Shown piece after piece: positions 38,740 through 46,070 of a DNA stretch of 64,000 bases. Under the pieces are notes generated by a model that was not told the DNA's origin, ran no database searches, and was given only the letters and a program-made list of their open reading frames with translations. This DNA is from Flavobacterium cellulosilyticum (GTDB lineage: Bacteria > Bacteroidota > Bacteroidia > Flavobacteriales > Flavobacteriaceae). Made by a program: the position numbers and the translations under genes. The DNA lies in the NCBI RefSeq assembly GCF_004349355.1, contig NZ_SMFK01000012.1, forward strand, positions 53,300 to 117,299, read 5' to 3'. How positions within the stretch are numbered: the first letter of the stretch is position 1; the number at the start of each line of letters is the position of its first letter.

Positions 38740-38850
38740 CATCAGAAAACGACCAAACTTCTAATCATCAGCCTACGAATAAACTGTTTGCCTTCGCTAG
38801 GCGTGGGCTCGGTTTATCGTGGCTGTAGGTGCTTGGTCGTACCTCTGATG
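38740..38850. ncRNA. Long GC-rich imperfect hairpin (RNA or DNA structure)
   Basis: About 110 bases fold into one long imperfect stem. CATCAG with ACGACCAA (38740-38756) pairs with TTGGTCGT and CTGATG (38833-38850); CAGCCTACGAATAAAC (38769-38784) pairs with GTTTATCGTGGCTG (38812-38825) with bulges; the tip holds a small GCCT/AGGC stem (38790-38802). GC content is far above the surroundings and there is no credible coding frame. It could be a structured RNA, an origin of transfer/replication, or a palindromic repeat. Strand unknown. Confidence 0.5.
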
Positions 38851-39073
38851 CTGGTGGTCGATGTCCCCCGCTGTTATTTAACGCCTTACCGAAATTGATT
38901 TTTTTTTAGAATTCATAACTTGATTAATTATGAAAGACGATATTAAAATAAGTCCAGAACTCCAATAATTTATGGGTTCATATTGCACTCCCAATCTCTC
39001 CTCTTTATTAGAAATTGAGGATGAAAAATTACTTGAAATGGAATTATTTGGATGGAGGTTGATGAGAGAAGTT

Positions 39074-40561
39074 TTAGTCCTTCGTGAGAGCTATAATTTC
39101 TAATAGTTTTTCCTGAACCACTTTTATAGTAGCACTTTCCACATTATGAAATTTTGTTCTTAGACTTTCTATAGCTATTTTATCAGTATTTTTGGTTTTG
39201 AAATTTTTCGCAATAAATCGAATCACATCCGCTTGGTTTTTATGATCTATAATATTGGTATCAATCAATAAGCCGAAAAAGAAACTTAATTGAGCAACCG
39301 AAAAAACGGATAAAAATTTAATGTTATTTTCATCCTGATAGGGGATTCGAAATTGATTTTTTTCTTGATCAATAATTTTATTTAAATAATTAATTTCTTC
39401 TTCAATCCAAGCTATAATTTGTTTTTTAATAGAAGGTAAGTTTGTTTTGTATTTTATCGCATTTCTACTTTGCTTTTGATTGTAGATTTTAAGTATACGG
39501 AATAAATCGTAAATTTTTTGAGTGTTGTCTTCTAAGGGTTCTAATTCTTGTAAAATAGTATTAGTTATGTATTTGAAAAGTTGTAATGAATTGAAGTTTA
39601 AATCGAATAGACAATCCAAAATAACTTCTTCCGTTAAATTTTCTGATTCAATTTGTTTGTATAACTCTTTGATAATTTCTGAGCAGTAATTAAATTCATA
39701 GTAGGTTAAGTTTCCATGAATATTCAATGTTTCAATTTTAAGTATAGGTTCATAAACTAATTTCAATACTTTATCATTGATATTACTTTTTAAAAAAATA
39801 GTCTTGACTTCATTTATTTTTTTAGAAATTTTAAATTCCTTTATAAATGTTGAACGAAAGGGAATTTGACTATTTAGGTTGAGGTAAATTTTATATTCTT
39901 TTTCAATAAAGTGGTGTAATTTTTCCAGATAAATATAGGTGATTTTTAAACAGTCTGTTTTATCATAATTATTTGAAAATTGATTGAGATTTGAAGTGTG
40001 TTCTAGGGTGATTTCCTTTATTAACCGGTGAGTAAGGTTTTCTAGAGCATATTGTTTTTGATGGATGTACTGTTCAATTTTGGCTTTTGAATTTAATTTA
40101 AAAATAATTTCTTTATTTGTTTTTTTTATTTTATAGTTTTCTTTTTTTAGTGTGTGATAGCAATACAAAAAGAAACGTTGCTCTTGAGATAAATCTTCGA
40201 TTTCGAAATCCTGGAAAATGTAGCCCGTATTTTTGTTATTGGTACACCAATACCAGCTGACTTGATTACTTGAAAGATTTAACTCTTTTATTATGTAGGG
40301 AATATAGTGCTTTAATTCAGCATTTGATTCGGCTGCATTACATTTGATTTTGTTTGCTCTAGGATGCAGGTTGTGTATTGTATTTTTTAAAATGTATTTG
40401 ATCTCATTGTTTAGGATGCTGAATTCTATTTGATGTATAAGATAGCTCTCTAAAGTGAATTTTTTGAGAAACGGAGTTAAGTCATTACTGAAAATAATCT
40501 TTGGATTTTTTATTTCCTTCACTATCCTATCATAGTTTTCAAGTATGTATTTGGCCTTCAT
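39074..40561 (-). CDS. RteC-domain protein
   Basis: 495 residues. The C-terminal 90 residues (FSVAQLSFFFGLLIDTNIID, then VIRFIAKNFKTKNTDKIAIE, SLRTKFHNVE) match the conserved end of the RteC family, known from the regulator of CTnDOT excision in Bacteroides. The long N-terminal part is helical and charged, with an HLHPRANKIKCNA-like segment near 65 and no other motif. In this element it probably controls excision or transfer genes; that is inferred from the family. It lies between the long hairpin and the integrase, on the same strand as both gene groups. Confidence 0.8.
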   Translation of the reverse strand: MKAKYILENYDRIVKEIKNPKIIFSNDLTPFLKKFTLESYLIHQIEFSILNNEIKYILKNTIHNLHPRANKIKCNAAESNAELKHYIPYIIKELNLSSNQVSWYWCTNNKNTGYIFQDFEIEDLSQEQRFFLYCYHTLKKENYKIKKTNKEIIFKLNSKAKIEQYIHQKQYALENLTHRLIKEITLEHTSNLNQFSNNYDKTDCLKITYIYLEKLHHFIEKEYKIYLNLNSQIPFRSTFIKEFKISKKINEVKTIFLKSNINDKVLKLVYEPILKIETLNIHGNLTYYEFNYCSEIIKELYKQIESENLTEEVILDCLFDLNFNSLQLFKYITNTILQELEPLEDNTQKIYDLFRILKIYNQKQSRNAIKYKTNLPSIKKQIIAWIEEEINYLNKIIDQEKNQFRIPYQDENNIKFLSVFSVAQLSFFFGLLIDTNIIDHKNQADVIRFIAKNFKTKNTDKIAIESLRTKFHNVESATIKVVQEKLLEIIALTKD

Positions 40562-41031
40562 ACTAATTTAGGAGCTTTTTATTTTAACTTTTATCATTAA
40601 AATAAAAAGTAAAATTTCATATAGAAACAGAATACTATTATAAAATAGTATACTTTGTTTACCAAATACTTTCTTTACTTTTCGTATTTGGCATATTTTT
40701 ACATTAGGCAAAAATAGTACTAGTTTTATGTTAGCTCCCAAGTTGTTATTATATATGTTAGTTGAATGTTTTGATTACTAGGTTGCTAAAGTAAAAAATG
40801 TTTCATTACAATTTTATTTTTAATAGAATTATTCTTATCAAAAATAAATAAAAAATGTTAAAAAAAACATAATTAGTTTAATTATATACTATTTCTTTTA
40901 GGGAAATTGCTTCTACTTAAACACAAAATAATAGGTGTATTCTAAATGATTATTATGTTATTTATTGCGTTAATTGTATTTGCATTTTAGTTTTAGAGAA
41001 TGAATATTTGACTAGGAAATTGAATTTAGGA
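40562..41031. other. Intergenic region with an inverted repeat
   Basis: Nearly 470 A+T-rich bases without a gene. A perfect repeat ATACTATT-ATAA-AATAGTAT (40632-40651) lies about 70 bases upstream of the RteC-like start and is a likely operator or attenuator. Nothing else was seen. Confidence 0.45.
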
Positions 41032-42270
41032 TTAGTTTGTTTTCTTAATCGATATATTCATTTTGAATTTTTCTTTTAATATCATCATATCCTCGCTCAC
41101 TTTTCTATCTAAAACTTTAGCATAATGTTGCGTAGTTCTTAAATTTTTATGACCAAGCATTTTACTTACGCTTTCAATAGGAACCCCATTTGTGAGTGTT
41201 ACAGTTGTAGCAAAAGTATGTCGGGCAATATGGAAGGTTAATTCTTTTTCAATCTTGCAAATAGCGGCTATTTCTTTTAAATAGGCATTCATTTTCTGGT
41301 TTGACAAAATTGGTAAAAGCTTATCCTGGTTAATGCTTTGTGGATGATCCTCGTATTTGTCAATTATATTTTGTGTTACTGGAAGAATTGGAATCTTAGA
41401 AGCACTCTCTGTTTTCTGTCTATGCGTGAAAATCCATTTTTCACCATCTATTCCAAAGTTGATATGTGATTTGGTTAAATTCTTAACATCTATGTAAGCT
41501 AAACCAGTAAAGCAGCTAAAAAGGAATATATCTTGAACTAATGTTAGTCTTTCATTTTTTAAGTCTTTGTTGATTATGTTTTGAATTTCTGCTTCGGATA
41601 GGTAGACTCTTTCGACTTCTTTTACTTTTGATTTGTAGTTGGCAAACGGATTTTTGTCAAGCCAATCATTGGCCAGACAAAGTTTGATAATTTTATTGAA
41701 GTTCTTGATGTATTTAACAGCGGTGTTATTTGCACAGGACCGGACACTTCTCAACCAAAACTCATAATCGGTAATAAAGGCGTGATCTATCTTTGTGATA
41801 TCGATATCAGAGCAATTGTATTTCCATTGCATAAATTCGATGGTATGACTCAAAGAAGTTTTGTACCGTTCTAATGTTCCTGGTGCGTATTCTTTTCCAA
41901 TTAACTCTTTGATTTTATTGTTGTGGTCTTGGAAAATAGGAACGAGCATTCGTTTGTTTTCAGCACTACCAAATAATTCATTTTTCAAGTTTTCAGCAGA
42001 AACACGAATATCTTTTTTGTATAACCTTTTTTCAGCTTCTAAAACTTGATTTTTTAAATAATCAAGGTGACTATTTATTGTCCTAGCTTCTTCATTAGTA
42101 CCTTTAACTTTAGACCCTTCAACCAACCATCGTTCAGGATTTATATACTTGTTTGTACTAAACTCAAATCGTTTGGTTTGGATTGTAACTCTTGTGTAAA
42201 TTGGGCAAATACCCTCGTTGTTGACTTTTGCTCTTTTAATGTAAAAGAGAACTAATACTGTAGTGTTCAT
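41032..42270 (-). CDS. Tyrosine integrase (IntDOT-like)
   Basis: 412 residues: an arm-binding domain (about 5-85), a SAM-like core-binding domain (about 105-205) and the catalytic domain (about 215-405). The catalytic end has HIARHTFATTVTLTNG (H-x-x-R), GHKNLRTTQHYAKVL (H and the nucleophile Y). The first arginine of the family, expected in TGLR, is replaced: the sequence is FTGLAYIDVKNL. That change is known for IntDOT-type enzymes of Bacteroidetes elements, so it does not imply loss of function. The gene points away from tRNA-Ser(TGA), which starts 264 bases upstream. Confidence 0.92.
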   Translation of the reverse strand: MNTTVLVLFYIKRAKVNNEGICPIYTRVTIQTKRFEFSTNKYINPERWLVEGSKVKGTNEEARTINSHLDYLKNQVLEAEKRLYKKDIRVSAENLKNELFGSAENKRMLVPIFQDHNNKIKELIGKEYAPGTLERYKTSLSHTIEFMQWKYNCSDIDITKIDHAFITDYEFWLRSVRSCANNTAVKYIKNFNKIIKLCLANDWLDKNPFANYKSKVKEVERVYLSEAEIQNIINKDLKNERLTLVQDIFLFSCFTGLAYIDVKNLTKSHINFGIDGEKWIFTHRQKTESASKIPILPVTQNIIDKYEDHPQSINQDKLLPILSNQKMNAYLKEIAAICKIEKELTFHIARHTFATTVTLTNGVPIESVSKMLGHKNLRTTQHYAKVLDRKVSEDMMILKEKFKMNISIKKTN

Positions 42271-42321
42271 AAGTGGTAACCTTTTAGTTATTATTAAATT
42301 TAATATTTCTAATAATTACAC

Positions 42322-42362
42322 ACAAGATGTACATATTTTGAATATGTTGTTAAACATCTTGT
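42322..42362. repeat. Nested inverted repeat upstream of the integrase
   Basis: ACAAGATGT (42322-42330) pairs with ACATCTTGT (42354-42362), and inside it ACATATT pairs with AATATGT. It lies between the integrase and tRNA-Ser, where integrase or excisionase binding sites are expected. Confidence 0.5.
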
Positions 42363-42384
42363 TGTACTGGTGGTTTTTCTGTGG

Positions 42385-42420
42385 AGGAGTCACTTGAATT
42401 TTTAATATTAAGTGACACCT
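42385..42420. repeat. Second dyad between integrase and tRNA-Ser
   Basis: AGGAGTCACTT (42385-42395) pairs with AAGTGACACCT (42410-42420) in 10 of 11 positions. It may be part of the attachment region or an old terminator. Confidence 0.45.
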
Positions 42421-42476
42421 CGAAAGACACCATAACTTTGAGATTAAATAAATAATTTGATATTCCAATAAACGAA

Positions 42477-42510
42477 AAAACCCACTAAATCGTTGAATTT
42501 AGTGGGTTTT
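42477..42510 (-). terminator. Terminator of tRNA-Ser
   Basis: A perfect 14-base-pair stem, AAAACCCACTAAAT / ATTTAGTGGGTTTT, with the loop CGTTGA lies just downstream of the tRNA on its strand. It has T-rich tails on both strands. Confidence 0.8.
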
Positions 42511-42533
42511 GTAACCATTTGCTTTTCAGCTCG

Positions 42534-42618
42534 CGGAGAAAGAGGGATTCGAACCCCCGGACCTGTTACAGTCAACAGTTTTCAAGACTGCCGCATTCGA
42601 CCGCTCTGCCATTTCTCC
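42534..42618 (-). tRNA. tRNA-Ser(TGA)
   Basis: An 85-base class II tRNA on the minus strand. The acceptor stem is GGAGAAA/TTTCTCC with discriminator G; the anticodon loop reads CTTGAAA (anticodon TGA), followed by a long variable arm and the T-loop GGTTCGAATCC. CCA is not encoded. It is the probable landmark for the neighbouring integrated element. Confidence 0.95.
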
Positions 42619-42786
42619 AATAAGTTGCTATCATTTACTGATTGCGAGTGCAAATATAAGAACCTTTTTTGGTTATGCAAATCTATTTTCATAAAAAAAT
42701 TAGTAATTTTTTACATGCGTTTTTAATCGTTTCATTTCCTTATGTTTAATGAAAAAAAACAGTAAAAATAAAAATACATAAAAGGT

Positions 42787-43920
42787 CTAATACTTTACGA
42801 TCTCAGTGATTTCAAGCCCGTAACCTATCATTCCCACACGTCTGGTTTGCACAGTATTCGATACCAATCTTATTTTTGAAATATCAATATCATGTAAAAT
42901 TTGTGCACCAATTCCATAATCTTTACTGTCAATAACCACTTTAGGAGCTTTCATTGTACCATTTTTTTGTAATTCTTTCAGTTCGTTAATACGATTCAGA
43001 AGATTTACAGCAGTCATATCTTGATTGATAAAGACAATTGCACCACGTCCATTTTCATTAATAATTTTAAACATACTGTCTAATTGCTGATCCACATTAT
43101 TGGTCAGAGTACCCAGTAAATCATTATTCACTTGTGAGGAGTGGATGCGAGTTAAAATAGGTTCTCCTAGATTCCAATTTCCTTTGGTTAATGCAATATG
43201 AATTTGTTTGTTTGTTGTTTGTTCGTATGCTCTAAGTCTGAATGTTCCAAAACGGGTTTCAATATCAAAATCTTCTTTTTTGATAATTAAACTATCATGC
43301 TGCATTCTATAAGCTACCAAATTTTCAATTGAAACTAATTTCAAGTTGAATTTTTTAGCAATATCAGCCAATTGTGGCAAACGAGCCATCGATCCGTTTT
43401 CGTTCATGATTTCTACAATTACACCAGCAGGTTTAAATCCAGCTAACCTTGCAAAATCTATTGCCGCTTCCGTATGACCTGTTCTTCTCAACACTCCACC
43501 TTGTTTTGCAATTAAAGGAAAGATATGACCTGGTCTGGCTAAATCGTGTGATTTTGTATTTGAGTCTATTAAAGAATACACCGTTTTAGAACGATCCGAT
43601 GCAGAAATTCCAGTTGTCACCCCTTCTTTTTTATAATCTACAGAAACGGTAAAAGCTGTTTCCATTGGATCGGTATTATTTGCCACCATAACATGTAGTC
43701 CCAATTCTTTACATCTACTTTCTGTAAGTGGTGCGCAAATCAAGCCACGTCCATGAGTAGCCATAAAGTTGATCATTTCTGGAGTTACTTTTTCGGCAGC
43801 TGCAAGAAAATCGCCTTCATTCTCTCTATCTTCATCGTCAACAACGATAATTATTTCGCCTTGTCGAATGGCTTCGATAGCATCTTCAATGGTATTGAGT
43901 TCAATTTTGATGGTGGACAT
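42787..43920 (-). CDS. ribB: 3,4-dihydroxy-2-butanone-4-phosphate synthase with degenerate GTP cyclohydrolase II domain
   Basis: 377 residues. The RibB half (1-205) is complete: [11 protein letters not shown] (28-38) holds the catalytic acidic residues, and ARPGHIFPL and [14 protein letters not shown] follow. The RibA half (about 210-377) keeps the fold, but the zinc-binding cysteines are gone: the usual H-S-x-C-L-T-G-D-x-F-x-S-x-x-C-D-C block reads [20 protein letters not shown]. It therefore probably makes only the four-carbon precursor of riboflavin. It is last in a leftward operon, 11 bases after lptFG. Confidence 0.9.
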   Translation of the reverse strand: MSTIKIELNTIEDAIEAIRQGEIIIVVDDEDRENEGDFLAAAEKVTPEMINFMATHGRGLICAPLTESRCKELGLHVMVANNTDPMETAFTVSVDYKKEGVTTGISASDRSKTVYSLIDSNTKSHDLARPGHIFPLIAKQGGVLRRTGHTEAAIDFARLAGFKPAGVIVEIMNENGSMARLPQLADIAKKFNLKLVSIENLVAYRMQHDSLIIKKEDFDIETRFGTFRLRAYEQTTNKQIHIALTKGNWNLGEPILTRIHSSQVNNDLLGTLTNNVDQQLDSMFKIINENGRGAIVFINQDMTAVNLLNRINELKELQKNGTMKAPKVVIDSKDYGIGAQILHDIDISKIRLVSNTVQTRRVGMIGYGLEITEIVKY

Positions 43921-43931
43921 TTTTTTTAATA

Positions 43932-45365
43932 TTATTTTGGTGATGGAAATATTTTTTTGAACATTTTTTGAAAAGGAGCTAAAATGACATCAAAATTAAT
44001 TAAGCCAATATCATTAGTAGCCCTATAAGTTAGCAGTATAGCAAGTGGAGATAATATAAATGAAGACATCCATGCACCCATAAAAGGAGAGAGTTGATCT
44101 TCTTGTGACACTCTTTTACCAAAAGTATTTATAAAATGAAAAGATATAAATATTAATACCGCAAATACGATTGGAAGTCCAAGCCCTCCTTTTCTAATTA
44201 TTGCACCTAATGGAGCTCCAATGAAAAACATCAAAAAGCAGGCAAATGCTATGACAAACTTGTCATAAAAGGCTAATAAGTGACCGTTTATGTTTTTTTG
44301 TTTGAATACTAATTCATTATTAGTGCCGTCAATGCTTATGAGTGTGTTATCAATATTGCTTTGAGCGATATTCAAAATATCTATTTTTTGATTGTTGGTA
44401 TATAAAGACAATAAATCATTGGGTAGTGTTTTGTTGTTTTTTTGAGGCGTAATTGTTGTATTTCTATTAATTCCAATTCGTTGATTGATGTTTTCTGAAA
44501 AGGATAAAATTTCAGTATTCAAATTTTTATGCAATGAATCCAGGGTGTAGTTCAATTCACTTACATTAAGCATTGTATTTGTATTACTAATACTTGTATT
44601 GTCAACATCTACGGCATTTAATTTTGATAAATCGATATTGATAATATATTTCTTGAAGGAGCTTTTCGCAAAGGGAACCTTATTCCAATCTGCATATTTT
44701 TTTGGGACAATATCTTCGTAATAGTTCCCGTCATTTAAAACTAATTTAAGGGTACTCGATTTCTCACTACTGATTAATTCTCCATTTTTGGCCTTAATTA
44801 CTGTTTTACATCCATCACCATTTGTTGCTTTTTTATGAATGGTAATTCCTGAAAGGTAATTACCGTTCTTACCAGACTTTTTATCAACTTTTATGTTAAA
44901 TAAGCCTACATCACTAAACTGTCCTTCGGCAATGGCTAAAGCAGGTTTTAATTGGGCAATGTTTTTTCTAAAATTAATGAATTTATATTCGGCATAAGGA
45001 ATAACATTATTGGCAAATAAAAACGCTACAATACTCAATAAGGATATAAATACAATTAAACTTCTCATTGCCCTTTGAAGAGAAATTCCTGCCGATTTCA
45101 TTGCAGCAAATTCATAATTTTCAGCCAAATTACCAAAAGTCATTATCGAAGCCAATAATACCGATAATGGTAATACTAATGGAATAATTCGAGGCATGGC
45201 AAACATCAAAAATTTTAAAACCATTAATAGGTCTAAATCTTTACCGGCTAATTCTGCTATGAATAACCAAACAGATTGAAGTATGAATATGAAAAACAGG
45301 ATTACAAATACCATGGTAAATGTAGTCAGGAAAGTTTTCAGTAGATATTTGTCGAGAATTTTCAC
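43932..45365 (-). CDS. LptF/LptG-family permease
   Basis: 477 residues with three N-terminal membrane helices (about 12-110), a large periplasmic beta-rich domain (about 130-370) and three C-terminal helices. The start [16 protein letters not shown] and the [12 protein letters not shown] and [14 protein letters not shown] blocks are typical of YjgP/YjgQ proteins, which work with LptB to lift lipopolysaccharide from the inner membrane. The gene lies between lolA and ribB in the same operon. Confidence 0.93.
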   Translation of the reverse strand: MKILDKYLLKTFLTTFTMVFVILFFIFILQSVWLFIAELAGKDLDLLMVLKFLMFAMPRIIPLVLPLSVLLASIMTFGNLAENYEFAAMKSAGISLQRAMRSLIVFISLLSIVAFLFANNVIPYAEYKFINFRKNIAQLKPALAIAEGQFSDVGLFNIKVDKKSGKNGNYLSGITIHKKATNGDGCKTVIKAKNGELISSEKSSTLKLVLNDGNYYEDIVPKKYADWNKVPFAKSSFKKYIINIDLSKLNAVDVDNTSISNTNTMLNVSELNYTLDSLHKNLNTEILSFSENINQRIGINRNTTITPQKNNKTLPNDLLSLYTNNQKIDILNIAQSNIDNTLISIDGTNNELVFKQKNINGHLLAFYDKFVIAFACFLMFFIGAPLGAIIRKGGLGLPIVFAVLIFISFHFINTFGKRVSQEDQLSPFMGAWMSSFILSPLAILLTYRATNDIGLINFDVILAPFQKMFKKIFPSPK

Positions 45366-45372
45366 CTAAGCT

Positions 45373-46062
45373 TTAATCTAATTTATTGATGTAGTAATTT
45401 GGGTATTTACTTTCAGCAAAGGTAAATTGATTTTTTGACAAAGGTTGATTGGTTTTAAAAGAATTAACGGTCAAAGTAGTTTTAGTACCATTTTTCCCCA
45501 TTTCTATCAAATTATAGATGTGTTTGGTTTGTACATCAATTCCAAGTAAAATTTCTTTTCGTTGGTCTTTAGCGTTTAGGGGAACTAGTTTTATATATTG
45601 TATTTTTCGGCCTCTTACATCTTTTACAGCATCCATTATACATTTATACCCTGTATTAAAAAAAGTTAACATTTTTGAAGGTGTAATAGCATTGTCATCA
45701 TTATCATTAACAGTTGATATAGTAACCTCCTCATCTTCAGGGACGATAGTATAGCTTTTTTTTCCATCATAAATCTTGGTAACACCCATGAAATTCAATA
45801 CATATTGATTCCCTTTCATTGTCACATTTCCTTTACTGTCCTGGTTGATGTTTTCTTTGGCGTTATTTAAAGAATATTTAAAATCAATTATAATGTTATC
45901 ATAACTTTTTACTATAGAAGTAACTTGATTTAACAGGTCTTTTGCTTTTTTATCCTGAGCTTGAATAGATAAACTAAAAAGTAGTAAGGCTGTAATCTGA
46001 AAAATTTTTTCACTTACGTTTTTTATGTTTTTAATACGGAGTTCTTGAATCTTTGTTTTCAT
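45373..46062 (-). CDS. lolA: LolA-like outer-membrane lipoprotein carrier
   Basis: 229 residues with a basic N-terminus and a hydrophobic signal segment (IFQITALLLFSLSIQAQ). The mature part shows the LolA-type pattern DFKYSLNNAKENINQDSKGN and FMGVTKIYDGKKSYTIVPED with an NSFKTNQPLSKNQFTF end. It probably carries lipoproteins across the periplasm. Ten bases separate it from ftsK upstream. The stop and the lptFG start are seven bases apart. Confidence 0.85.
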   Translation of the reverse strand: MKTKIQELRIKNIKNVSEKIFQITALLLFSLSIQAQDKKAKDLLNQVTSIVKSYDNIIIDFKYSLNNAKENINQDSKGNVTMKGNQYVLNFMGVTKIYDGKKSYTIVPEDEEVTISTVNDNDDNAITPSKMLTFFNTGYKCIMDAVKDVRGRKIQYIKLVPLNAKDQRKEILLGIDVQTKHIYNLIEMGKNGTKTTLTVNSFKTNQPLSKNQFTFAESKYPNYYINKLD

Positions 46063-46070
46063 TAGTTTTG

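Larger units (their letters stand above)
38507..39073. other. Non-coding stretch of the element
   Basis: Besides the palindrome and the long hairpin, there is a short frame of 43 codons on the + strand (38972-39103: MGSYCTPNLSSLLEIEDEKL and on), overlapping the end of the RteC-like gene. It is too short to support on its own. Confidence 0.4.
36540..42476. mobile_element. Integrated plasmid-like element beside tRNA-Ser
   Basis: The leftward genes are integrase, RteC-like, excisionase-like HTH, initiator and DnaC-like ATPase. No relaxase, coupling protein or conjugation gene is present. The right end is taken as the tRNA-Ser terminator; the left end is unclear, and the hypothetical gene, the PIN-like gene and higBA further left may be cargo. 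No direct repeat marking attL/attR was found by eye. Confidence 0.55.

Noticed and set aside
38740..38850. Retron msr-msd RNA
   Set aside because: The structure is suggestive, but there is no reverse transcriptase gene anywhere near it.
38710..38898. 62-codon frame over the GC-rich hairpin
   Set aside because: The frame follows the hairpin arms, has an odd composition and matches no family I know; it is best explained as a by-product of the structure.
41032..42270. Integrase as a pseudogene because the first arginine is missing
   Set aside because: The frame is full length and the same substitution is known in active IntDOT-type enzymes.
42493..42726. 77-codon frame across tRNA-Ser
   Set aside because: It reads through the tRNA and its terminator; the tRNA fold is unambiguous.
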